Positions 19,025-27,030 of a stretch of DNA of 64,000 nt are shown here, piece by piece. Position 1 is the first letter of the stretch; every line of letters starts with the position of its first letter. The position numbers and the translations under genes were made by a program. Below the pieces are notes generated by a model that searched no databases, had not been told where the DNA came from, and worked only from the letters and a program-made list of their open reading frames with translations. Origin of the DNA: PKWO01 sp036561005 (lineage in GTDB: Bacteria > Pseudomonadota > Gammaproteobacteria > Burkholderiales > Burkholderiaceae_D); assembly GCA_036561005.1 (NCBI GenBank), contig DATBQE010000229.1, forward strand, positions 1-64,000, in the 5' to 3' direction.

Positions 19025-20329
19025 TCACATTCCTGCTGCTGCCCCGGCATGTACAGAGTAACCGTCATCGAGCGTCTTGAGGAACGCCAAAAGGTCGGCA
19101 ATCTCTGCGTCACCCATTGCCGCCACGTCACCGGCCTTGCGGTTGAAGGGCGCGTTCACATGATCGACATTCACCTGCATGGCCGGCGGCAGATCGTCGA
19201 AAATTTGCGTCTTGCCGGCGCGTGATGGGTACCATTTGGCAGATTGCGTGTCGCGTTCGACATAAAAATGCAATGCATCCTCCATGGTATGGAAACGCCC
19301 ATTGTGGAAGAACACCCTGCGCGTAGACACGTTGCGTAGTGTCGGTGTCTTGAACATGCCGCAGAACTGATGTTCCTTTTTCAAATCCTGGCGCGTCGGT
19401 CCACATAATCCGAGGTCGAAGTAATGCGCGTCGCGATTTGCGGGAATTTCCATATTACGCGGCACACCCACGGCAGAGAAACCAAAGTCAGTGAATTGGG
19501 CGGGACGGCCACCCGGCCCTGGAGAATCGACATGACATTTGGCGCAGTTACCCTTGGCAGGATTGTTGAAAAGCGTGTAGCCGCGCAGTTCCGCTTCGTT
19601 GAAACTCGCATTGCCCGCCATGGCCGAATCGAATTTACTCGTGTAGGGTTGGAAACTGGCATCCTCGCTTTCAAATGCCTCTAAAGCCAGGGTAGCCTTT
19701 TCTACAGCTTCGTCAGGATGATCGAATATTGTGGCGCCGTAGCGTAGACGGAATTGAGCGGCATACGCGGTAAGACGCAATTTGTCGTTCAAGGCCCTGG
19801 CGTCGGCATTGGCCATCTCATTGACATTGAACAGCGGCATGCGCGCCTGCTGGTGCGGGCTGTCGGCTGCGCCATCATGCGCGAAGCCGCCCGCTGGGCC
19901 TTCATCTTCCACGCCATCAGGGCTGGGCATGGCGAAGTGGCGGGTGAACTTCGGTGTGAACATCATATACCGCAGTGAAGGTACTGCACGCGTTCCCGAA
20001 CGCAGCATATCGGCGCCGCCGGGCTGAACGGCCTTGCCGTCGGGCGGGCCATAGGCATGCTCCGGGCTATGACAGGAACTGCAAGCCTGCTTGCCCGACG
20101 CCGATAAGGACATGTCGAAAAACATTTGCTTGCCGAGCGCCGCGTCATCGCTCAGCACTTGCTGCGGCTGCGGGTAGCGCACCCACATTTTCAGAGACGA
20201 CGCCGGTTTGTCGGTGCCATGTGCAGGTGCCGCCGTGGCCTGATTTGAAACGCGATCGCTGCAAGCGGCCAGCAACCATATCAACGTGAAGCATGCGCAA
20301 CATGCGAGCGCAAATTTTATCCGGATCAT
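19025..20329 (-). CDS. Di-haem cytochrome c peroxidase family lipoprotein
   Basis: A 434-aa periplasmic protein with a lipoprotein signal (LLAAC, Cys23). It has two haem c sites, CSSCH (83-87) and CAKCH (262-266), in the spacing of CcpA/MauG-type peroxidases, and a KTPTLRNV motif before the C-terminal region as in that family. It would reduce peroxide or oxidise a partner protein in the periplasm. Upstream on the same strand lies the phosphoesterase lipoprotein, and downstream the PEP-CTERM gene. The exact electron donor is unknown. Confidence 0.9.
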   Translation of the reverse strand: MIRIKFALACCACFTLIWLLAACSDRVSNQATAAPAHGTDKPASSLKMWVRYPQPQQVLSDDAALGKQMFFDMSLSASGKQACSSCHSPEHAYGPPDGKAVQPGGADMLRSGTRAVPSLRYMMFTPKFTRHFAMPSPDGVEDEGPAGGFAHDGAADSPHQQARMPLFNVNEMANADARALNDKLRLTAYAAQFRLRYGATIFDHPDEAVEKATLALEAFESEDASFQPYTSKFDSAMAGNASFNEAELRGYTLFNNPAKGNCAKCHVDSPGPGGRPAQFTDFGFSAVGVPRNMEIPANRDAHYFDLGLCGPTRQDLKKEHQFCGMFKTPTLRNVSTRRVFFHNGRFHTMEDALHFYVERDTQSAKWYPSRAGKTQIFDDLPPAMQVNVDHVNAPFNRKAGDVAAMGDAEIADLLAFLKTLDDGYSVHAGAAAGM

Positions 20330-20350
20330 GATGCATTACCAAAAATGACG

Positions 20351-20374
20351 AAGGCGGAGCTGCAGCTCCGCCTT
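20351..20374. terminator. Perfect GC-rich palindrome between two lipoprotein genes
   Basis: This is a 24-bp perfect palindrome centred on CTGCAG with GGCGGAGC arms. TTTTT follows it in the plus direction. In the minus direction, where the flanking genes read, only two Ts follow. It probably acts as a terminator or attenuating hairpin after the phosphoesterase gene, but the better U-run faces the other strand. Confidence 0.55.
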
Positions 20375-20394
20375 TTTGTTTCACAACTAAAAAA

Positions 20395-22830
20395 TCAGAA
20401 TTTAAACATTGCCATCAAATCGCCCACCGCCGCCGTGTTGATCGGCTGGTAAGGGTTCGCCTTCGCACTGACGGGATTGGGCATGTTGTCGCGGCTGCGC
20501 GGCGACAAGGGAGCCAAACGCCAGTTGCGTTCGATGAATTTCAAGACCGACGAATGATCGTAGTAGGTGTGATCGATATAACCGGTGCGCGCATAAGGGG
20601 ACACCACCAGCAACGGGATACGTGGGCCGTCACCGAAGAAATTGACGTTCTGGATGTAGCCGGTGTCGAAGTGACCGCCGCCTTCGTCGGTGGTGATGAC
20701 GATGGCCGTGTGGGCCCACAGTTTGGGATTGGCCTGAACCTTGGCGACCAGGCTTTGCAGGAACAACTCATACTTCGCAGGCACGGAATAGCCGGGGTGA
20801 CCGCTGTCGAGGTTTTTCGGCACCACGAACGATACCGCCGGCAGCGTTCCGCTGGAGATATCGTTGAACAGCGTGGTCAAACCTGCGAGTCCGGCCTTCA
20901 GGCTGGGCGTCGTCATCACTTTGCTCGACGCAACCAGCGCGTCGCCGATGGTGTTGTACTGCGCGGCCTGCGCATAGGCCGGCGGTACACCGAATGCAGT
21001 CGCGTCGGCGGCCACGTCCGCCAGTTCGCGTCCGCCTGTGTACCACTTCCAGCTCACGCCCTTTCTGGCCAGCGCTTCTGCGATGGTTGGCACGGTTTGC
21101 GGCGGGAGATTGAAGTTATTGGCACCGACGGGTTGCGGCACGCCGTTCATGTCGTAGCCAAGGCCGTAGTTGTTAACCAGATAGTAGGCGCCGGGAGCGC
21201 AATTGCTCTTCACACCTTTGGCGCTGAGATAAGTCAGGATAGGACCAACGCCGGGCTGGGTGGAATCCGAACAGTTGACGTAAGAGCCGCCACCATAGCC
21301 ATCCTGCTGGTAGAAGTTCGGCGTGTTGGCCATCGGATTGGGATTCTCGATCTGATTTGCCGGTGGCGCAGCAACGGTGCCATTGACGTTGAAGAACGGC
21401 GAGTCGGCTGTGGCAATGGCAAAGAAGTTCGCACCGGTGCCGCCCATGATGGCCTGATGATAATTGTCGCTGATGGCGTACTGGTTGGCCAGCGATTTGA
21501 AGTATGGTGCGTCGCCGGTCGACATGTTGGCAAAACCCATCAGTTCGCCACCCTGCGACGGATTGGCCGGCGTCACGCCGGAGGTATCGCCACCCTGCCC
21601 GACTGTGGTTGCGACCCAGGTGTACATGTCGAGCTTGGAATTATCGCCGCCGGTTTGCTGCCACATCTGGAAGAAACGATGCACCGGATCGCCTGTGAGA
21701 TTACCTAGCGGATTGGCCGCGCTAAGCGAATAGGAAGCGTATTTTGTGTTCTGGTATGGGCCATTTGGCAAATTGGCCGGCACGCGCGGGTCGGGCACGC
21801 CGCCTTGCGCCTGCAACTGCGCGTTTAGCACACCGATCAATTCCGGTTGCGGCAGCGTTGCATACGCGGAAGTGCGGGTCGGAGTGATCGAATAACTGGT
21901 CAATGGCGCGGCCTGATTTTGAGCTGCCAAGGCGAAGTTGGGGCCCGGCGAGCCGTCGGCATTGATAATGCCTTCCGACAGCAGGTTTTGCACGGTCTGG
22001 CCGCTCGGTGCTTGATATGCACCAAAAACGGCGTCGAATGTTTGGTTCTCGCCGATTACCACGATGACATTCTGGATCGCTGTGGTCGTCTGACCATTGT
22101 TGAGCGCCACTGCCGAGGCGACGGCCGCAGCAGGAACCGGGCTCGACAAAGCACCGCTTGCCGGAATCGACAAGACAGTATTTGCGGAGTCCGTGCCGAC
22201 ACTGACCTGGCCACTATGCACGGTGAAGCGCGCGATGTTATACAGATTGTCGAGCGCGTCGGAGGTATTCGCTTGGTAGGTGGTCGAGCCGATCGGATCG
22301 GCGGTTTCGCTGGCCGGGACATTGAGCGCCGTGTAAAGCGGTTGCATTACGCCGGCAACCGACTGCTCGACGCTGACGATGCCGGCCTGCGTCACGTTTG
22401 CGCCGGCAATCTGTGCCTTGGTCGGTGCGCCGGTCGGCACAAAGCCCAACACGCGCTGCGTGATCAATGACGTCAAGGGCGTCAGATTGGCTTGCACATT
22501 CACGGAATCGGCGGCGGAAGAAGCGGCCGGATCGACAATCGATGACATCGTGGCGGGAGAGCCGTCGGCATCATTGAACGGCGCGGTCAGAACAAAGGGC
22601 GCTACGCCTTGCAAGGAAACAGAAAATTTGCCGCTCGCATCGGTCAGGGCCGATTGGGTAGTCTTGCCGTTGCTGTCGGTGACAGTAACAATCACGCCGA
22701 CCAGGGGCGCACCGGTGGCGGCAACGCCATTGATGTTATAGGTTGCCGTGGTCGCCTGACCGGAATCGCTGCTGCAACCGGCGAGATATAACATGGTTGC
22801 GCATGCGAGCGCCAATGGATGGAGTTTCAT
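20395..22830 (-). CDS. Phosphoesterase (phospholipase C/acid phosphatase-like) lipoprotein
   Basis: An 811-aa protein starting at the ATG at 22830, preceded by AAGGAC; upstream in-frame codons are poor. The lipobox is YLAGC (Cys19). A Cna-B/carboxypeptidase-regulatory-like domain (about 28-110) precedes the phosphoesterase domain. The latter starts at about residue 255 with NVIVVIGENQTFDAVFGAY and includes NYHQAIMGGTGANF and the metal-binding TDEGGGHFDTGY near 720. This is the alkaline-phosphatase-superfamily phospholipase C class (PF04185 type). The likely substrate is a phosphodiester or phosphomonoester outside the inner membrane. Confidence 0.88.
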   Translation of the reverse strand: MKLHPLALACATMLYLAGCSSDSGQATTATYNINGVAATGAPLVGVIVTVTDSNGKTTQSALTDASGKFSVSLQGVAPFVLTAPFNDADGSPATMSSIVDPAASSAADSVNVQANLTPLTSLITQRVLGFVPTGAPTKAQIAGANVTQAGIVSVEQSVAGVMQPLYTALNVPASETADPIGSTTYQANTSDALDNLYNIARFTVHSGQVSVGTDSANTVLSIPASGALSSPVPAAAVASAVALNNGQTTTAIQNVIVVIGENQTFDAVFGAYQAPSGQTVQNLLSEGIINADGSPGPNFALAAQNQAAPLTSYSITPTRTSAYATLPQPELIGVLNAQLQAQGGVPDPRVPANLPNGPYQNTKYASYSLSAANPLGNLTGDPVHRFFQMWQQTGGDNSKLDMYTWVATTVGQGGDTSGVTPANPSQGGELMGFANMSTGDAPYFKSLANQYAISDNYHQAIMGGTGANFFAIATADSPFFNVNGTVAAPPANQIENPNPMANTPNFYQQDGYGGGSYVNCSDSTQPGVGPILTYLSAKGVKSNCAPGAYYLVNNYGLGYDMNGVPQPVGANNFNLPPQTVPTIAEALARKGVSWKWYTGGRELADVAADATAFGVPPAYAQAAQYNTIGDALVASSKVMTTPSLKAGLAGLTTLFNDISSGTLPAVSFVVPKNLDSGHPGYSVPAKYELFLQSLVAKVQANPKLWAHTAIVITTDEGGGHFDTGYIQNVNFFGDGPRIPLLVVSPYARTGYIDHTYYDHSSVLKFIERNWRLAPLSPRSRDNMPNPVSAKANPYQPINTAAVGDLMAMFKF

Positions 22831-23010
22831 TCTTTGTCCTTGTGAGTTATTGTCTTGTGCTGCAGCACGAAAGGCCGAACCTGACCGGCCGTTAGGGTGG
22901 CTGCATTCTTGCAAAACAATGTGACAAGCCGATGTCACCGTAACGTCATTTCCACTGCTTAAGTTAAACTAGACGAATTATTCTAATTTGTTCATAAAAT
23001 CATTCCCTCC

Positions 23011-24954
23011 ATGTCGAACCCGGAAAATTCCAAGAAAACTGTCGCGCCATACGGCTCGTGGAAGTCGCCCATCAATTCCGATTTGATCGTGGCTGATAGT
23101 GTGCGCCTCGGCCAACTGCGCGTCATGGGCAATGAGATCTGGTGGACCGAAGGCCGGCCGCGCCAAGGTGGCAAAACCTTTCTCGTGCGCTACGCGGAAA
23201 ATGATCAATGCACTGACATGACGGATGCCACATTCAATGTCAAGAGCCGCGCCAACGAATATGGCGGCGGCGACTTCCTTCTGACCGACGGTGCGGCCTA
23301 TTTTTGCAACAACGAAGATCAACGCATTTATTTTTCCCGTGCCGGCGAGGCGCCGGTCGCTCTGACCTGCAGCGACGCGTGTCACTACGCCGATGCGGTC
23401 CATGACGCCAGACGCAACCGGCTGATTGCCGTGCGCGAAGACCATTCGGACGCGACGCGCGAAGCCGTCAATACACTGGTAGCGATTGATCTCGCGAACG
23501 GACAGGAAACGATCCTGCAGTCGGGTTGCGACTTCTATTCTTCTCCGCGTTTAAGTCGCGACGGCACGAACCTGGCTTGGCTATGCTGGAATCATCCCAA
23601 CATGCCGTGGGACGGGACGCAATTGTGGCGTGCGCCGCTCAATCGCGACGGAACGCTGAGCGCGCCGGTATTGGTGGCTGGCGGATCGACGGAGTCGATT
23701 TTCCAGCCGGAGTGGTCGCCAAGCGGCGACCTGCATTTCGTTTCGGATCGTAGCGGTTGGTGGAATATTTATCGTCTAAAAGGCGATCAAATCCAGCCGC
23801 TCTACCCTCTTGCCGCCGAATTTGGCGAAGCGCAATGGATATTCGGGATGGCGACCTACGCGATAGATCGAGATGGACGGATTGTTTGCAGTTACCTGCA
23901 GCATGGCCGCGCGCGCCTTGCCGTCATCGATGAAGAAGGCAGCGCCATCAAGGAGATAGCCACGCCGTTTCATTCGATTTCCGATGTACAGATCGGTCCC
24001 GGTTTTGTCGCCTTCGGCGCCGGCTCCCCCTCCTTGCCAAAATGCATCGTCAAACTCGATTTGCAGACGCATGCCGTCAAAATCCTGCGCAAGGCCAATG
24101 AGATCGAAGTGGACGAAGCGACGCTATCGACGCCGGAAGCGATCGAATTTCCGACCGGAAATGGCGTCAGCGCACATGCCTTCTACTACGCTACGCGCAA
24201 TGCAGAATTTCAGGGACCCGCCCAAGCGCGCCCGCCATTGCTTGTAATGACTCACGGCGGTCCGACTGCGATGACGACTGCAACCCTGAACGTGGCAATT
24301 CAATACTGGACCAGTCGTGGCTTTGCAGTTGTCGATGTCAACTACGGTGGTAGCAGCGGATATGGCCGCGCCTATCGACAAAGACTGAACGGCCAATGGG
24401 GTGTGGTCGATGTCGACGACGCCGTCAATGCGGCGCAATTTTTGGTGCGACGCGGCGACGTGGATGGAAATAAATTGGCCATTCGCGGCAGCAGCGCAGG
24501 CGGCTACACAACGCTCTGCGCCCTGACCTTCCGCAAAGTGTTCAAGGCCGGGGCGAGCTATTACGGCATCGGCGATCTGGAGACCCTGGCCGGCGACACG
24601 CACAAATTCGAATCGCGCTATATGGACAGCATGGTCGGCCCCTATCCCGAGCAAAAGCAAACCTATTTCGATCGATCGCCGATCAACTTCACCGATCTGC
24701 TGGAGAGCCCGCTGATTCTGTTTCAGGGTATGAAGGACAAGGTCGTGCCGCCAACGCAGGCGCAAGCGATGTTTGAAGCCGTCAAGGCGAAGGGCTTGCC
24801 GGTTGCCTATATTTGCTACGAGCAGGAGGGCCACGGCTTTCGCCACGCCGACAACATCAAACGCTCGCTTGATGCAGAGTTCTACTTCTACTCCAAGGTG
24901 TTCGGCTTCGCACCGGCTGATGAGATCGAGCCGGTGCGAATCGAAAATCTATAG
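23011..24954 (+). CDS. Prolyl-oligopeptidase-family serine peptidase (S9)
   Basis: A 647-aa protein with an N-terminal beta-propeller (about 20-370) and a C-terminal alpha/beta-hydrolase domain. The catalytic triad is readable: Ser495 in GSSAGG, Asp576 in GMKDKVVP and His608 in EGHGFRH. This arrangement fits S9C/acylaminoacyl-peptidase-like enzymes that trim short peptides. No signal peptide is seen, so it is probably cytoplasmic. It is divergent from the phosphoesterase gene with a 180-bp gap. No good ribosome site precedes the ATG. Confidence 0.92.
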   Translation: MSNPENSKKTVAPYGSWKSPINSDLIVADSVRLGQLRVMGNEIWWTEGRPRQGGKTFLVRYAENDQCTDMTDATFNVKSRANEYGGGDFLLTDGAAYFCNNEDQRIYFSRAGEAPVALTCSDACHYADAVHDARRNRLIAVREDHSDATREAVNTLVAIDLANGQETILQSGCDFYSSPRLSRDGTNLAWLCWNHPNMPWDGTQLWRAPLNRDGTLSAPVLVAGGSTESIFQPEWSPSGDLHFVSDRSGWWNIYRLKGDQIQPLYPLAAEFGEAQWIFGMATYAIDRDGRIVCSYLQHGRARLAVIDEEGSAIKEIATPFHSISDVQIGPGFVAFGAGSPSLPKCIVKLDLQTHAVKILRKANEIEVDEATLSTPEAIEFPTGNGVSAHAFYYATRNAEFQGPAQARPPLLVMTHGGPTAMTTATLNVAIQYWTSRGFAVVDVNYGGSSGYGRAYRQRLNGQWGVVDVDDAVNAAQFLVRRGDVDGNKLAIRGSSAGGYTTLCALTFRKVFKAGASYYGIGDLETLAGDTHKFESRYMDSMVGPYPEQKQTYFDRSPINFTDLLESPLILFQGMKDKVVPPTQAQAMFEAVKAKGLPVAYICYEQEGHGFRHADNIKRSLDAEFYFYSKVFGFAPADEIEPVRIENL

Positions 24955-24983
24955 GCTGCTATATGCCTACAGGCAAGTCAATT

Positions 24984-25511
24984 CTATTTGATGGTCGCCG
25001 CTGCAGCCTTGCAGGCAACTTCATCCTGAGAGCCGGTGCCGCCGGAGCAGCCAATGGCGCCGATGATTTTCCCGCCCTCGACCAACGGTATCCCGCCGCG
25101 CGAACCGATTACGCCATCGAGCGTGACGATGTAGGTGTTCCCGCCCTGAATCCCGCTTTCAAATACTTTGGTTTCGCGGCGAAAACTAACGGCGGCGTGT
25201 GCCTTGTGCTGTGCCACCTGGATTGAGGCCAGTTGTGCGCCATCCATACGTTGGAACGCGACGAGGTTGCCGCCGGAATCGACCACCGCAATGTTGAGTT
25301 TCCAATCGTGTTTTTTGGCCTCTGCCGCTGCGGTAGCAATCAATGATTCCGCCCGCTCCAGATTGATTGGCGTGCCATAAGGCAGATCGAAAGGCATTTT
25401 CTCAGGCACGTTGTCAAGCGGACTCGGTGCGCCTTGCTGGGCCATGGCAGGAATGCTGCATGCCATGGCAAGCAAAAAACAAATGAAGCCGGGTTTGATT
25501 TTGTTCAACAT
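24984..25511 (-). CDS. Exported GlcG/HbpS-family haem-binding-like protein
   Basis: A 175-aa protein with a Sec signal peptide (cleavage after AMA, about residue 24). The rest is the GlcG/HbpS (DUF336) fold: LNIAVVDSGGNLVAFQRMDGA and GGIPLVEGGKIIGAIGCSGG. Family members bind haem or cobalamin-type cofactors or act beside glycolate and aromatic oxidation. A more exact role cannot be given. It converges with the S9 peptidase gene with only a 29-bp gap. Confidence 0.88.
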   Translation of the reverse strand: MLNKIKPGFICFLLAMACSIPAMAQQGAPSPLDNVPEKMPFDLPYGTPINLERAESLIATAAAEAKKHDWKLNIAVVDSGGNLVAFQRMDGAQLASIQVAQHKAHAAVSFRRETKVFESGIQGGNTYIVTLDGVIGSRGGIPLVEGGKIIGAIGCSGGTGSQDEVACKAAAATIK

Positions 25512-25604
25512 CGCTAGTCTCCTTTATGTAAGCCCATGTAAACCGCAGACACACAAACAACCTCAATGCGTAAAGATACCAATACCAAACCTGGAAAATG
25601 CGCG

Positions 25605-26333
25605 TTAAATATGGGACGACAACCTGCCAGCGGCAATTGTAATAGTTCGTTTGCACATGGCAGCAATGGCTGGATCATGCGTGACCAGAACCAGAGTCGA
25701 GCCCCGCTCCGCGTTCAGGTCGAACATCAGCTTGATGACGGCATCGCCCGTCTCGGCGTCAAGGCTGCCGGTTGGCTCGTCGGCAAACAGCAGCGGCGGT
25801 TCGCTGACGAATGCCCGCGCAAGGGCGACACGCTGTTGCTCGCCGCCCGAAAGATATTTTGGATAGTGGCGCAGGCGGGTGGCCAAGCCGACGCGCGCAA
25901 GCATGGCTTCGGCCTTTTTCCTGGCGAATGGGTCCTGGCGCAACTCTAGCGGCAGCATGACGTTTTCCACGGCCGTCAGATGGGCCAGCAATTGAAACGA
26001 TTGGAAGACGAAACCCAACTGCTGCTTGCGCAAGCGCGCCCTGCCGTCTTCATCGAGGGCAAAGATGTCGGTGCCGAACAGCTTGACCGTGCCGGAGCTG
26101 GGCGTATCGAGCCCAGCCAGCAAGCCGAGCAAGGTTGATTTTCCCGATCCCGAGGCGCCAACGATGGCAAGCGTGCTTCCGGTCAGCACGGTAAAATCAA
26201 CATCATGCAAGATGGTGAGTTCGCCGCTCGCGTCTGCAACGCGCTTGCCGAGGCCAATGGCCTCGATGGCAAACTTTTCGGCAGCCGGTGTAGATGCCGA
26301 GGACGGTGAAGACAGGACAGAGGAATCAGGCAT
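25605..26333 (-). CDS. LolD/YbbA-type ABC transporter ATPase
   Basis: A 242-aa nucleotide-binding subunit with Walker A GASGSGKST, signature LSGGEQQR, Walker B LLFADEPTG and the H-loop VTHDP. The MacB/LolD-like layout and its divergence from tesA match YbbA of E. coli. There the partner permease (YbbP) follows, but here no permease is adjacent: the next gene on the strand is the GlcG-like one. The ATG at 26333 overlaps the tesA ATG on the other strand by two bases, and no alternative ATG exists near the conserved domain. Confidence 0.9.
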   Translation of the reverse strand: MPDSSVLSSPSSASTPAAEKFAIEAIGLGKRVADASGELTILHDVDFTVLTGSTLAIVGASGSGKSTLLGLLAGLDTPSSGTVKLFGTDIFALDEDGRARLRKQQLGFVFQSFQLLAHLTAVENVMLPLELRQDPFARKKAEAMLARVGLATRLRHYPKYLSGGEQQRVALARAFVSEPPLLFADEPTGSLDAETGDAVIKLMFDLNAERGSTLVLVTHDPAIAAMCKRTITIAAGRLSSHI

Positions 26334-26979
26334 GCAGTTTCGTTTCAGGAAGTGGGTCGGCGCTGTACCGGTATTGCGCGCCTGTGTTTTGCTGGCAATG
26401 GCGCTACCGGTTGCGAGCGCTTATTCTGCATCAAAAACCGTATTGGTGCTTGGCGACAGCCTGTCGGCCGAATATGGACTGGTGCGCGGCACGGGCTGGG
26501 TGGCGTTGCTGCAAACGCGCCTCGAACAGGAAAAGCTCGATGTTGCCTTGGTCAATGCCAGCATTAGCGGAGAGACCACGAGCGGCGGCGCCACGAGACT
26601 GCCGCAACTGCTGAAGCAGCATCCGTCGGTGGTAGTGATCGAATTGGGTGCCAATGATGGCTTGCGTGGCCTGTCGCTGCATGCGGCCGAAGCCAACCTC
26701 AAGGCCATGATCGCCGCCGCGCAGGCAGCCCATGCCAAGGTCATATTGGTCGGCATGAGGTTGCCGCCCAACTACGGACCGGATTATGGCGACAATTTTG
26801 CAGGATTGTTTGCCAGGTTGGCGAAGGAATCGAAGACTGCGCTGGTCCCGTTCCTGCTGGAAGGCATGGCCGACCAGCCACAGCTATTTCAATCGGACCA
26901 TTTGCATCCGATTGCGTCGGCCGAGCCCGTGCTGCTCAATAACGTCTGGCCGGTCCTCAAACAAACGCTAGCCAAATAG
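26332..26979 (+). CDS. tesA: Periplasmic SGNH esterase: acyl-CoA thioesterase I/lysophospholipase L1
   Basis: A 215-aa SGNH/GDSL hydrolase with a signal peptide (about residues 1-30). Block I is VLGDSLSAEYG (Ser nucleophile), block III GANDGLRG and block V SDHLHPI (Asp/His). This is the TesA family (thioesterase I/protease I/lysophospholipase L1). The ATG at 26332 has a GAGGA site 8 nt upstream. An open frame extends further upstream, but that part is antisense to the ABC gene. Promoter and ribosome site must lie inside the divergent ABC coding sequence. Confidence 0.93.
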   Translation: MQFRFRKWVGAVPVLRACVLLAMALPVASAYSASKTVLVLGDSLSAEYGLVRGTGWVALLQTRLEQEKLDVALVNASISGETTSGGATRLPQLLKQHPSVVVIELGANDGLRGLSLHAAEANLKAMIAAAQAAHAKVILVGMRLPPNYGPDYGDNFAGLFARLAKESKTALVPFLLEGMADQPQLFQSDHLHPIASAEPVLLNNVWPVLKQTLAK

Positions 26980-26989
26980 GCTGTTGAAA

Positions 26990-27017
26990 CGCCCCATTTC
27001 CGCAAGGAGACGGGGCG
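26990..27017. terminator. Hairpin between convergent tesA and ppiD
   Basis: CGCCCC (26990-26995) pairs with GGGGCG (27012-27017) around a 16-nt loop. ATCATTTT follows on the plus side. Its position between two convergent stops supports a shared terminator. Confidence 0.6.
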
Positions 27018-27030
27018 ATCATTTTGAGTA

